This document shows positions 8,594-16,879 of a stretch of DNA of 64,000 bases, one piece after another. The DNA lies in NCBI RefSeq assembly GCF_000336775.1, contig NZ_AOLJ01000022.1, positions 208,210-272,209 of the forward strand. The letters are read 5' to 3'. The notes under the pieces are model-generated. The model ran no database searches. It was not told the origin of the DNA and worked only from the letters and a program-made list of their open reading frames with translations. The translations under genes and the position numbers were made by a program. Positions within the stretch are counted from its first letter, which is position 1; every line of letters starts with the position of its first letter. The DNA is from Haloferax gibbonsii ATCC 33959. Lineage in GTDB: Archaea > Halobacteriota > Halobacteria > Halobacteriales > Haloferacaceae.

Positions 8594-8640
8594 CCTGTTC
8601 CCGCGAGTCCCGAGCGGGGACATGTCTCGGTCGGAAAAAC

Positions 8641-8660
8641 TTTACTAACGTCCGAGTAAA
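8641..8660 (+). promoter_or_regulatory. TrmB-type inverted repeat at the gad promoter
   Basis: A perfect inverted repeat TTTACT-N8-AGTAAA lies 10 to 29 bases before the gad start codon, overlapping the best TATA-like sequence (CTTTACTAA, 8640-8648) and the expected transcription start. It matches the TACT-N7/8-GAGTA site known for the sugar-responsive regulator TrmB of Halobacterium. Binding here would block initiation, so repression of gad without sugar is the expected effect. The same arms and spacing recur upstream of fbp at 51570-51587. Confidence 0.65.
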
Positions 8661-8669
8661 CCACTCTAC

Positions 8670-9908
8670 ATGGGTAAGAACTACGCGGAGTTGCACGATC
8701 CGAACGCGGAGTACACGATGCGAGAGCTGTCGGCGGAGACGATGGGCGTGACGGCCAAGCGCGGCGGCGGCCGCGACGTCGAAATCACCGACGTGCAGAC
8801 GACGATGGTCGACGGCAACTTCCCGTGGACGCTCGTCCGCATCTACACCGACGCGGGCGTCGTCGGCACCGGCGAGGCCTACTGGGGCGCGGGCGTGCCC
8901 GAACTCATCGAGCGCATGAAGCCGTTCGTCATCGGCGAGAACCCCCTCGACATCGACCGCCTGTACGAGCACCTCGTCCAGAAGATGTCCGGTGAGGGCT
9001 CCGTCGAGGGCGTCACGGTCACCGCCATCGCGGGCATCGAAATCGCGCTGCACGACCTCGCGGGCAAGATTCTCGACATCCCCGCCTATCAGCTTCTCGG
9101 CGGGAAGTACCGCGACAAGGTCCGCGTCTACTGCGACTGCCACACCGAAGAGGAGGCCGACCCCGAAGCGTGCGCCGACGAGGCAGAGCGCGTCGTCGAC
9201 GAGCTCGGCTACGACGCGCTGAAGTTCGACCTCGACGTGCCCTCCGGCTTCGAGAAGGACCGCGCGAACCGCCACCTGCGACCCGGCGAGATTCGGCACA
9301 AGGCCGAAATCGTCGAGAAGGTGACGGAGCGCGTCAAGGACAAGGCCGACGTGGCGTTCGACTGCCACTGGACGTTCTCGGGCGGCAGCGCCAAGCGCCT
9401 CGCCGCCGCGCTCGAAGACTACGACGTGTGGTGGCTCGAAGACCCCGTGCCGCCGGAGAACCTCGACGTGCAGGAGGAGGTCACGAAGTCCACGCTCACG
9501 CCCATCACGGTCGGCGAGAACCGCTACCGCGTGACGGAGCTGCGCCGGCTCATCGAGAAGCAGGCCGTGGACATCGTCGCGCCCGACATGCCGAAGGTCG
9601 GCGGCATGCGCGAGACGCAGAAAATCGCGGACGTGGCGAACCAGTACTACGTGCCGGTCGCGATGCACAACGTCTCGTCGCCGGTGGCGACGATGGCCTC
9701 CGCGCACGTCGGCACGGCGATTCCGAACTCGCTGGCGGTCGAGTACCACTCCTACGAGCTGGGTTGGTGGGGCGACCTCGTCGAGGAGACGGTCATCGAG
9801 GACGGCTACATCGAGATTCCGGAGAAGCCGGGCCTCGGCGTGACGCTGGACATGGACACCGTCGAAGAACACATGGTCGACGGCGAGACGCTGTTCGACG
9901 AGGCGTAA
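8670..9908 (+). CDS. gad: D-gluconate dehydratase (semi-phosphorylative Entner-Doudoroff)
   Basis: A 412-residue enolase-superfamily enzyme that dehydrates D-gluconate (and probably galactonate) to the 2-keto-3-deoxy acid, the committed step of haloarchaeal glucose breakdown. It shows the capping N-terminal domain and a TIM barrel with metal-binding acids in KFDLD, VAFDCHWTF, WWLEDPVPPEN and VGENRYR, and the base region in VAMHNVSSPVATMAS. The length is normal. The ATG follows a TATA/inverted-repeat promoter element at 8640-8660. The last codons and 17 following bases are duplicated 104 bases downstream, within a hairpin cluster. Confidence 0.9.
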   Translation: MGKNYAELHDPNAEYTMRELSAETMGVTAKRGGGRDVEITDVQTTMVDGNFPWTLVRIYTDAGVVGTGEAYWGAGVPELIERMKPFVIGENPLDIDRLYEHLVQKMSGEGSVEGVTVTAIAGIEIALHDLAGKILDIPAYQLLGGKYRDKVRVYCDCHTEEEADPEACADEAERVVDELGYDALKFDLDVPSGFEKDRANRHLRPGEIRHKAEIVEKVTERVKDKADVAFDCHWTFSGGSAKRLAAALEDYDVWWLEDPVPPENLDVQEEVTKSTLTPITVGENRYRVTELRRLIEKQAVDIVAPDMPKVGGMRETQKIADVANQYYVPVAMHNVSSPVATMASAHVGTAIPNSLAVEYHSYELGWWGDLVEETVIEDGYIEIPEKPGLGVTLDMDTVEEHMVDGETLFDEA

Positions 9909-10054
9909 GCCGAAGTCGAATCAGTCGAGCTTCGCTCGACGCGATTCGACGAGGAGTGAAACAACTCGTCGAGCCAGCAGCACGGAGTGCTGCGCTGTTC
10001 GACGAGGCGTAAGCCGAAGTCGAATCGGCGAATCTCTGATTCGCCTCATTCGAC
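9891..10054 (+). repeat. Three nested hairpins and a 32-bp direct repeat after gad
   Basis: A 32-bp segment covering the last five gad codons, stop and 17 bases downstream (9891-9922) is repeated exactly at 9995-10026. Three hairpins follow one another, each with an outer arm, a small gap, an inner arm and a 3-base loop. Hairpin 1: outer 9915-9922/9943-9950, inner GTCGAGC-TTC-GCTCGAC 9924-9940. Hairpin 2: outer 9965-9972/9999-10006, inner GCAGCAC-GGA-GTGCTGC 9977-9993. Hairpin 3: outer 10019-10025/10048-10054, inner 10027-10034/10038-10045 with loop TCT. The sequences differ but the architecture is the same. Confidence 0.8.
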
Positions 10055-10099
10055 GAATCGAACCCGAACTCACAGACTGGCTTCCGATTTTTCCGAGGC

Positions 10100-11368
10100 T
10101 CAACGCGGAGCCGTCGGCTCGTCTCCTCGTTCCTCGTCGACCAGCCGAACGCCACCGGAGGGTCGACAGGCGAACACGTGAGCGTCGGGGCCGACGCGCT
10201 CGGGGGCGGCGTCTCGAATCGCGCGCGCCGCCCGGTCGAGGGCGTCGTCGTCGACCAGCGCGACCGCGCTCCCGCCGAAGCCGCCGCCGGTCATCCGCGC
10301 GCCGTAGACGCCCGGCGTCTCGGCGGCGAGTTCGACCGCCGCGTCGAGCTCCGGACAGCTCACCTCGTAGTCGTCGCGCAGGCTCTCGTGGGCCGCGAGC
10401 ATCGCGTCGCCGACGCGGTCGAGGTCGCCGGCGGCGAGCGCGTCGCGGGCGCGACGGACGCGCTCGTTTTCCGTCACGACGTGTCGAACCCGGCGGCGGT
10501 GTATCGGCTCCAGCGCGTCGGCGTGGGCGTCGAGGAGGTCGCGGTCCACGTCCCGGAGGGAGTCGAGGTCGCGGCCGGCGCGCTCCCGGAGGCGGTCGAG
10601 CGCCGCCGCGCACTCGCGGACGCGGTCGTTGTAGCCCGACTCGGTCAGTTCGTGGGAGACGCCGGTGTCGATGACGAGGACGCCGACGTCGTCGCCGACG
10701 GGCACCGACTCGAACTCGTGGGTTCGGCAGTCGAGAAAGAGCGCCGAGTCGGCCTCGCACAGCGCCGCGGAGAACTGGTCGAGGATGCCGCACTCGACGC
10801 CGACGCCCTCGACCTCGGCCCGCCAGCACGCCAGCGCGAGGTCGGCGGTCGGGAGGTCGCGCCCGGAGACCGCGAGAAGCACGCGGCCGACTGCGAGTTC
10901 GAGCGCGGCCGACGAGGAGAGGCCCGCGCCCGTGGGCACGTCGGAGGCGATGGCGAGGTCCGCGCCGCCGACGGGGCCGTCCTCGCGGAGGACGCGCGCG
11001 ACCGCGGCGACGTAGGCGGCCCACCCATCGGGGTCGTCGGCGGGGGCGAGTTCGGCCGTCTCGTCGAAGTCGGCGGCGCGGACGCGGAGCCGGTCGTCGT
11101 CTCGCGGGCGGGCCGCGACCGCGACGTGGCGGTCGACGGCCATCGGGAGACAGAGGCCGTCGTTGTAGTCGGTGTGGCCGCCGACGAGGTTCACGCGACC
11201 GGGGGCGACGGCGACCGTCAGATTCGCAGGCTCCGTCGGCTCCGGGGTCGAAGTCGAATCGAAGGCGTCGCCGCCGGCTCTGAGCGCCGCGAGAGCGGTC
11301 TTCGCGCGCTCGACCGGCGTTCCGGCGTCGTCGGTCACCGCGTCGTCAGCATCGTCGTCGTCGGTCAT
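10100..11368 (-). CDS. galK: Galactokinase
   Basis: A 422-residue GHMP-family kinase that phosphorylates galactose with ATP. The galactokinase signature GRVNLVGGHTDYNDG, the ATP-binding GAGLSSSAALE loop and the C-terminal GARMTGGGFGGSAVALV motif are all present, as is GILDQFSAAL, which contributes the catalytic Asp. An Asp/Thr-rich N-terminal extension of ~25 residues precedes the core. The start (ATG at 11368) overlaps the MOSC gene stop by four bases (ATGA), which fixes it and implies coupled translation. Haloarchaea mostly oxidise galactose, so a GHMP kinase with another sugar substrate cannot be excluded. Confidence 0.85.
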   Translation of the reverse strand: MTDDDDADDAVTDDAGTPVERAKTALAALRAGGDAFDSTSTPEPTEPANLTVAVAPGRVNLVGGHTDYNDGLCLPMAVDRHVAVAARPRDDDRLRVRAADFDETAELAPADDPDGWAAYVAAVARVLREDGPVGGADLAIASDVPTGAGLSSSAALELAVGRVLLAVSGRDLPTADLALACWRAEVEGVGVECGILDQFSAALCEADSALFLDCRTHEFESVPVGDDVGVLVIDTGVSHELTESGYNDRVRECAAALDRLRERAGRDLDSLRDVDRDLLDAHADALEPIHRRRVRHVVTENERVRRARDALAAGDLDRVGDAMLAAHESLRDDYEVSCPELDAAVELAAETPGVYGARMTGGGFGGSAVALVDDDALDRAARAIRDAAPERVGPDAHVFACRPSGGVRLVDEERGDEPTAPR

Positions 11369-11946
11369 ACGTGGCCGTCTCCGTGCGGTTCCCCGGCGCT
11401 CGTCGCGCCTTCGTCGGCCGCGACGGCCTCGCCGCCGAGTCGGGCGGCTATCTGCCGACCCAGTTCGCGCGGGTTCGACTCGGTCACGCGGAGGTCGTCG
11501 CCGACGGCGACCCGGCCGGGCGAAAGCACGTCCGCGCAGATGCCGCCGCGGGACTCGCGGAGGGCGTCGCCCACGTCGTCGCCGACGAGGTCCGCGAGGT
11601 GCGCGCAGGGCGGTCTGCGCTTCGTCCCGCGGAGTTCGGCCCCGCCGAGTTCGAACGTCGCGTCGAGGAGGGCGTCGAGGTCGACGCCGCGGACGACGAC
11701 GTTCCGGCGGTGTTCGCCGGCCGAGAGGTCGAGGTCGTACTCGCGCTCCGCGTCGTCCAGCACCGCGGCGTCGACGAGCGTCACCTGACAGCCGTCGGTC
11801 GCCGAGTAGAAGCCGTCGCCGTCGAAGTAGCGGTCGCTCTCGATACCGCCCTCGGCGACCGCGACGGTCTCGTGGGAGACCATCGGCTCGCCCTTCGACG
11901 GCGCGGTGTACAGCGCCTCGACGCGTCCGCGAACCTCGGAAGTCAT
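11365..11946 (-). CDS. MOSC domain protein
   Basis: A 193-residue MOSC (molybdenum cofactor sulfurase C-terminal) domain protein. Typical features are the early glycine/acid strand ESDRYFDGDGFYS, HRRNVVVRGVDLDAL, the family cysteine in GTKRRPPCAHL, and RGGICADVLSPGRVAVGDDL. Such proteins bind or transfer sulfur linked to molybdenum cofactor chemistry, or act on N-hydroxylated substrates. The ATG at 11946 (MTSEV) begins the conserved part; an upstream start would add MVAGG. It is the first gene of a two-gene unit with galK; a functional link between the two is not obvious. Confidence 0.8.
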   Translation of the reverse strand: MTSEVRGRVEALYTAPSKGEPMVSHETVAVAEGGIESDRYFDGDGFYSATDGCQVTLVDAAVLDDAEREYDLDLSAGEHRRNVVVRGVDLDALLDATFELGGAELRGTKRRPPCAHLADLVGDDVGDALRESRGGICADVLSPGRVAVGDDLRVTESNPRELGRQIAARLGGEAVAADEGATSAGEPHGDGHV

Positions 11947-12036
11947 ACCTCCGGCTACCACTCCGGGACACGAATAGGTTGGGTCGGCGGGGCGCGGCGG
12001 TGCAGTCCGGGGTCCGAAGCGCCGAGCCGAGCCGAC

Positions 12037-12672
12037 TCAGCAGAGCGGCTTCGGGTCGACGCCGAGTTCGGCGAGGCCGTCGGCGTAGTCGTCGTACGCC
12101 AGTTGGACGACGTACTCGGCGACCATCCGGGCGCGCTCCCAGTCGTCGTCGCTCTCGCAGCGCTCGGCCAAGAGGTCGAGACCGGTCGCGAGCGTCTCTT
12201 CGGTCTCGGCTTTCAACTCGCGGAAGAGGTCGGCGCGGGGCTCGTCGGCCTCGTTGACGAAGAAGCCGATGACCTGCGTGTGGGTCCGAACCGAGACGAG
12301 GCCGCGGCCGACCATCCCGGCGGCGGCCCGCTCGACCGTGTCTTCGCGCCCGCGGAGGTACGCGTGCATCACGCCCGGTTCGTCCGGGAGGTCGACCTCC
12401 TCGTCGAGCGCGTCGAGGACGCGGTCGAGGTGCTCGGCCTCTTGGGCCGCGGTGGCCTCGAAGGCGGCTCTCGCGTCGTCGTCGGGCTCGTCGTCGGCCC
12501 ACGCCTCGAACGTCCCGCGGGCCGCGTGCTCGGAGTACGCGGCGGCGCGGAGCACCGCCGGTTCGGAGAGGTCCGCATCGGTCAGCGCTAACAGGAGCTT
12601 CGACGAGCCGAGTCGGTCGAGTTGCGTCCGTTTCGCCGCCTCGACTGACTCGCGGAACGAATCGGCGTCCAT
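12037..12672 (-). CDS. Ferritin-like / rubrerythrin-family protein
   Basis: A 211-residue all-helical protein. The helices carry acidic residues and histidines in ferritin-like spacing, for example AAAYSEHAARGTFEAW and TAAQEAEHLDRVLDAL, which contains an ExxH pair. I recall this family annotated as rubrerythrin-like in haloarchaea. No rubredoxin-type cysteines are present, so it is not a classical rubrerythrin. Starts at 12672 or 12681 (ATG) are both possible; the former is used. It is divergent from hemAT, so an oxidative or oxygen-related role would fit the neighbourhood, but this is inference. Confidence 0.6.
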   Translation of the reverse strand: MDADSFRESVEAAKRTQLDRLGSSKLLLALTDADLSEPAVLRAAAYSEHAARGTFEAWADDEPDDDARAAFEATAAQEAEHLDRVLDALDEEVDLPDEPGVMHAYLRGREDTVERAAAGMVGRGLVSVRTHTQVIGFFVNEADEPRADLFRELKAETEETLATGLDLLAERCESDDDWERARMVAEYVVQLAYDDYADGLAELGVDPKPLC

Positions 12673-12749
12673 ACCGTTCATCGGTCCGCCAGTCACCTGA
12701 ACATTCGGACCGGTCCACGAATGTGGGATTCTCACGGCAATCAGTTCCG

Positions 12750-12765
12750 GTATCATTCGTGATAC
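12750..12765. promoter_or_regulatory. Palindrome between the ferritin-like gene and hemAT
   Basis: GTATCA-TTCG-TGATAC is a perfect inverted repeat placed in the 136-base divergent region, 43 bases upstream of the hemAT ATG and 78 bases upstream of the ferritin-like gene. It has the size and symmetry of an operator for a dimeric regulator. No regulator is assigned. Confidence 0.4.
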
Positions 12766-12808
12766 TCCGCGGTGAGGCTTGAAATACTGGAACCTATTGG
12801 GAACGGGT

Positions 12809-14575
12809 ATGACGAACTCCTCGGCACCAGTCGACGCCAACGCGCGAGCGCGTGTCGACGGGGATGCGCTACTCTCAGAACTGGACATCGATGCGGCGGA
12901 AATCGACCGCCGGAAGTCGTTCGTTCGCCTCTCGGCGGCGGACGAGCGACGATTGAGCGACCTTCAACCGCTCTTCGACGAGTTCGCGAACGAGTTCGCC
13001 GCGGAGTTCTACGACCACCTCGGCGAGCACGCGGCGGCGACGACGTTCTTCGGTCGCTCGACGAAGAACACGGAGATGCTGCAGGCCGACCAGGCGGCGT
13101 ACCTCCGCGAACTCGGCCGCGGGGAGTACGGCGAGGACTACTTCGCGAAGCGGGCGCGAATCGGGAAGTTACACGACATGATAGACCTCGGGCCGAAGTT
13201 CTACCTCGGCGCGTACTCGGTCTACTACGAGGGTATTCTCGGTGCCGTCGCGGACGAGGTGAAAGCCGAGTTCACCGGCGGCGGGCGGACGGTCGGCGAC
13301 GAGTCCGGCGCAGACGGCGACGGTGCGGGCGACGCTGAGGACGGTGGCGGTCTGATTTCCGGGCTCCTCGGCGGCGCGGCCGGCGTCTCAGGCGGGCTCC
13401 GCGGCGGCGACGACCGGGTCGAAGACGCCGTCGACGAGGTCGTCGCGCGCATCCTCCCCGTGTTGAAGCTCCTGTCTCTCGACCAGCAGGTGGCGATGGA
13501 GACGTACATCCACTCGTACAGTCAGGCCGCGCGGGAGGCGGCCGAGCGCCGACGCGCCCTCGCAAACGAGGTCGAAGCCGACGTGAGCGAGCCGGTCGAG
13601 TCGCTCCTGCGGACCTCCGAGGAGGTCACGGAGCGAACCGACGACATCGAGACCACGGCGCGGGCGCAGGCCGACGACATGGCGACGGTCGCCGCCGAGG
13701 TGTCGGACATGAGCGCGACCGTCGAGGAGATTGCGGCGACCGCGGAGGAGGTCGAGCGGACCAGCGCCGACGCCGCCACGCGCGCCGCCGAGGGCGAGGA
13801 CGCGGCCGACGAGGCCATCGACGTGATGCGCGACGTGAGCGAGGCCGCCGAGACGGCCTCCGAGGACGTCCAGCAACTCCACGACCAAATCGCGGAGATA
13901 GACGAGGTGCTCGACGCCATCAACGACATCGCCGAACAGACGAACCTGCTCGCGCTCAACGCCTCCATCGAGGCCGCCCGCGCCGGCGACGCGGGCGAGG
14001 GATTCGCCGTCGTCGCCAGCGAAGTCAAGAACCTCGCGGAGGAGTCGCAGGCCCGCGCCGCCGAGGTCGAGGGCACGGTGGGCAACATCCAGTCCGAGGC
14101 GAGGGAGACCATCGAGAGCCTCTCGCAGACGACCGGCCGACTCTACGACGGCATCGACCGCGGCGAGGACGTGATGCGCAGTCTCTCTGACATCTCGGCG
14201 GCGGTCGAGCAGGCGACCGTCGGCGTCGGCGAGGTCGCCTCGGCGACCGACGACCAGGCCGAGAGCGCCGAGCAAATCGCCGGTATGGTTGACGACGCGA
14301 CGGAGCGCGCGACCGCGGTGTCGGACCAAATCGGCGAAATCGCCGACGCCAACCGCTCGCAGACCGAACAGGTGCTCTCGATTCGCGACGCGGCCGCGCG
14401 ACTCGGCGGCGGCGAGACGGGCGGCGCCGGCGGGGCGGGCACGCCTCTCGAACCGAGCTCCGACACTCCGACAACCGGCGGTGTCGACGGTCCGCCGGCC
14501 GGCGTCCTCGACGAGTCCGGCTTCGACGAACCGCCATCGAGACGCCTGAGCAACGACGGCGGAACGTCGGAGTAG
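12809..14575 (+). CDS. hemAT: Globin-coupled aerotaxis transducer HemAT
   Basis: A 588-residue soluble chemotaxis transducer. Residues ~30-155 are a sensor globin; the expected proximal haem histidine is His122 in IGKLHDMIDLGPKFYLGAYS. The C-terminal half is a long coiled coil with the highly conserved signalling tip (AEQTNLLALNASIEAARAGD) that binds CheA/CheW. No membrane segment is present. Odd: a Gly/Asp-rich insertion of ~55 residues (about 156-210) splits the globin between the G helix and the H helix (ILPVLKLLSLDQQ). ATG at 12809 is chosen; 10 more residues would be added by an upstream start. Confidence 0.9.
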   Translation: MTNSSAPVDANARARVDGDALLSELDIDAAEIDRRKSFVRLSAADERRLSDLQPLFDEFANEFAAEFYDHLGEHAAATTFFGRSTKNTEMLQADQAAYLRELGRGEYGEDYFAKRARIGKLHDMIDLGPKFYLGAYSVYYEGILGAVADEVKAEFTGGGRTVGDESGADGDGAGDAEDGGGLISGLLGGAAGVSGGLRGGDDRVEDAVDEVVARILPVLKLLSLDQQVAMETYIHSYSQAAREAAERRRALANEVEADVSEPVESLLRTSEEVTERTDDIETTARAQADDMATVAAEVSDMSATVEEIAATAEEVERTSADAATRAAEGEDAADEAIDVMRDVSEAAETASEDVQQLHDQIAEIDEVLDAINDIAEQTNLLALNASIEAARAGDAGEGFAVVASEVKNLAEESQARAAEVEGTVGNIQSEARETIESLSQTTGRLYDGIDRGEDVMRSLSDISAAVEQATVGVGEVASATDDQAESAEQIAGMVDDATERATAVSDQIGEIADANRSQTEQVLSIRDAAARLGGGETGGAGGAGTPLEPSSDTPTTGGVDGPPAGVLDESGFDEPPSRRLSNDGGTSE

Positions 14576-14641
14576 CGCGGGTCACTGTTCTCTCTTCGGT
14601 CCGCGTAGCGTTCTTCCGCCCGGCGCGCGTATCGTGTGCGT

Positions 14642-15784
14642 ATGACTCCCGAGGAACTGTCGGCCCGACTCGCCCGCGGCGACCCGACGGCGATTCTCGA
14701 CGTGCGCGACCGCGACGAGTTCGAGGCGTGGCGCGTCGACGGCCCGGCCGTGACCGCGACCCAGATTCCGGCGATTCGCTTCACGCAGGCCGAGATTCGC
14801 GGGACGGTCTCCGAACTCGCGGCGGGGTTCGAAGACGCCCCTTCGCCCGTAGTCGTCGTCTGCGCGGAGGGCCGGTCGAGCGCGCACGTCGCCGAGTTGC
14901 TCTCCGAGGCCGGTGTCCCCGCGGAGAATCTCGAAACGGGAATGGACGGCTGGGCGCGCGTCTATCGCGCCCGCGAACTCCCCGTCGGAACCGCGGACGC
15001 GACGGTTCTCCAGTACGACCGCCCCTCCAGCGGCTGTCTCGCCTATCTCGTCGTCGCCGGCGACGAGGCGGTCGTCGTCGACCCGCTTCGGGCGTTCGCG
15101 GGGCGGTACGTCGAAGACGCCCGCGAGCGCGGCGCTGAGGTCGTCGCCGCCGTCGACACCCACGTCCACGCCGACCACGTCAGCGGCGTCAGCGCCGTCG
15201 CCGAGCGAACCGGCGCGACCGTCGTCCTCCCGGCGGGCGCGACAGACCGCGGCCTCGACTTCGACGCGCGACTCGTCGCGGACGGCGAGACCATCAGCGT
15301 CGGCGACGCGGAACTCGTCGCCGTCCACGCGCCGGGACACACGACCGAGATGACCGCGTTCCGCCTCGGCGACCTGCTCTTTGCGGGCGACAGCCTCTTC
15401 CTAGAGAGCGTCGCGCGCCCGGACCTCGAAGACGGCGACGAGGGCGCGCCCGACGCCGCGAGGCGACTCCACGCGACGCTCACGGAGCGGTACGGCGAGT
15501 TCACGGACGACACGCGGGTCGCGCCCGCACACTACGGCCCGCGGACAGTCCCGGACGAAAGCGGCGCGTACGTCGCGGAACTCGGGGCGCTCCGGGACCG
15601 ACTCGGGGCGCTCTCGATGGACGAGGCGGCGTTCGTCTCGTTCGTCTGTTCGGACATGCCGCCGCGGCCGGCAAACTACGAGCGAATCATCGAGACGAAC
15701 CTCGGTCGGGACTCGCTGTCGGACGAGGAGGCGTTCGAAGTCGAGTTGGGGCCGAACAACTGCGCGGCGACGAGCGAGGCGTGA
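14642..15784 (+). CDS. Rhodanese plus metallo-beta-lactamase fold sulfur-transfer protein
   Basis: A 380-residue two-domain protein. The N-terminal ~110 residues form a rhodanese domain with the active-site cysteine in VVCAEGRSSAHVAELL. The rest is a metallo-beta-lactamase fold with VDTHVHADHVSG, APGHTTEMTAF, FAGDSLFLESVARPD and PAHYGPR metal ligands, most like persulfide dioxygenase (ETHE1)-type enzymes. A role in oxidising glutathione-like persulfides or detoxifying sulfide is likely. The ATG at 14642 is preferred over a GTG six bases earlier. Fusions in this order are known; the C-terminal ~60 residues are an additional segment with a conserved-looking MPPRPANYERIIE. Confidence 0.85.
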   Translation: MTPEELSARLARGDPTAILDVRDRDEFEAWRVDGPAVTATQIPAIRFTQAEIRGTVSELAAGFEDAPSPVVVVCAEGRSSAHVAELLSEAGVPAENLETGMDGWARVYRARELPVGTADATVLQYDRPSSGCLAYLVVAGDEAVVVDPLRAFAGRYVEDARERGAEVVAAVDTHVHADHVSGVSAVAERTGATVVLPAGATDRGLDFDARLVADGETISVGDAELVAVHAPGHTTEMTAFRLGDLLFAGDSLFLESVARPDLEDGDEGAPDAARRLHATLTERYGEFTDDTRVAPAHYGPRTVPDESGAYVAELGALRDRLGALSMDEAAFVSFVCSDMPPRPANYERIIETNLGRDSLSDEEAFEVELGPNNCAATSEA

Positions 15785-15907
15785 GGCGCGGTCCGCGGGC
15801 CGAGCGAGTGCGTCGGTCCGACGCGTCGGGCCGACGCATCGGCTCGGTGACTCGGTGCGAAACGGAGAAACGCGGGCCGGCGCGCCGGCCCCGGAGAGTA
15901 CCCGTCG

Positions 15908-16234
15908 TCAGTCGTCGTCGGCGGCGGTGCCGGCGGCCGCGGCGTCGCCTTCGATGCTCGGCGGGTAGACGCCGCGGTCGAGTTTGAGGTCGCTCTGCGG
16001 GCGGGCCATGCAGGTGAGGGCGAACCGCTCTGCCTCCTCGTCGGTCAGCCCGCGGGCGGCGGGCTGGGTGACGTCGCCTTCGAGAATCTCGGCGGAGCAG
16101 GCGAGGCACATCCCGACGCGGCAGGAGTACTCCTGTGCGATGCCCTCCTCGATACAGGCCTTGAGGATGGTCTGCTTGTCGGATACGGTGATGGTCTCGC
16201 CCGTGCCGACGAACTCGACGGTGTACTCGGTCAT
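15908..16234 (-). CDS. [2Fe-2S] ferredoxin
   Basis: A 108-residue plant-type ferredoxin that carries one electron. The cluster ligands are visible as CRVGMCLACSAEILEG (Cys-x4-Cys-x2-Cys) plus the distant cysteine in FALTCMARPQSDLKL. It lacks the long N-terminal insertion of the main haloarchaeal ferredoxin, so it is probably a specialised partner of an oxygenase or dehydrogenase. The C-terminus ends in an Ala/Asp tail. Start ATG at 16234 (MTEYTVEF) is the natural beginning of the domain. It is convergent with the rhodanese gene. Confidence 0.92.
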   Translation of the reverse strand: MTEYTVEFVGTGETITVSDKQTILKACIEEGIAQEYSCRVGMCLACSAEILEGDVTQPAARGLTDEEAERFALTCMARPQSDLKLDRGVYPPSIEGDAAAAGTAADDD

Positions 16235-16359
16235 ACCGCGGCGTATGAGCGACCGCACCAAAACTGTTTATCAAAGTCGCGGCGACCTCGTCGCCGACCG
16301 CGCGGTCGGAGCAGGCTGCCGAGCGAGTCGGGAACGCGCGACTCGCGCCCGAGTTCGGG

Positions 16360-16845
16360 CTACTCCGCGGCTTCGGCGTCCGCGTCCGCGCTCTCGTCAG
16401 CGTCGTCTTCTTCGTCCTCGTCGTCCAGCCGGATGGTGAGCACCGGGACCGGCGAGGTGCGGACGACGCGTTCGGTGACGCTCCCGAGGAGGTAGTGGCT
16501 CAGCCCCGTGCGCCCGTGGGTACCCATGACGACGAGGTCGATGTCGTGGTCGTCGATGTACTCCCGGATGGAGCGGTAGGCGGTCCCGGTGACGACCTCG
16601 GCCTGCACGTCGACACCGGCTTCCTCTGCGGCCTCGCCGACGTGTCGGGTCGCGGCGTCGCCCTCCCGTTCGAGGGCGTCGATGACCACGTCCGCGCCGG
16701 CGTCGAGCGAGGTGTAGATGCTGGTGTCGATGACGTACAGCGCGTGAATCCGCGCGTCGTACGTCGTCGCGAGGTCGAGGGCGTGGTCGATGGCGCGTTC
16801 GGCGGCCCTGCTTCCGTCGGTCGGGACGAGGATTTCGCTGTACAT
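16360..16845 (-). CDS. Universal stress protein (UspA family)
   Basis: A 161-residue single Usp domain. It begins with the typical ILVPTDGSRAAERAIDHAL strand and helix and contains the nucleotide-binding motif G-x2-G-x9-G-S (GTHGRTGLSHYLLGS), so it probably binds ATP. The C-terminal ~25 residues are a pure Asp/Glu/Ala tail, common in haloarchaeal versions. It is read leftward, apparently on its own. Confidence 0.92.
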   Translation of the reverse strand: MYSEILVPTDGSRAAERAIDHALDLATTYDARIHALYVIDTSIYTSLDAGADVVIDALEREGDAATRHVGEAAEEAGVDVQAEVVTGTAYRSIREYIDDHDIDLVVMGTHGRTGLSHYLLGSVTERVVRTSPVPVLTIRLDDEDEEDDADESADADAEAAE

Positions 16846-16879
16846 GATAAATTGTACTTAGTTCGGAACGCGGTTAATA

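Noticed and set aside
9891..10026. Two direct copies of a 32-bp unit as a CRISPR fragment
   Set aside because: Only two copies, one of them inside the gad coding sequence, no spacer array and no cas genes; better explained as a local duplication.
11369..12718. Upstream half of a long 872-codon frame ending in galK
   Set aside because: Only the part from 11368 is galactokinase; the rest is arginine-rich readthrough overlapping the MOSC and ferritin-like genes.
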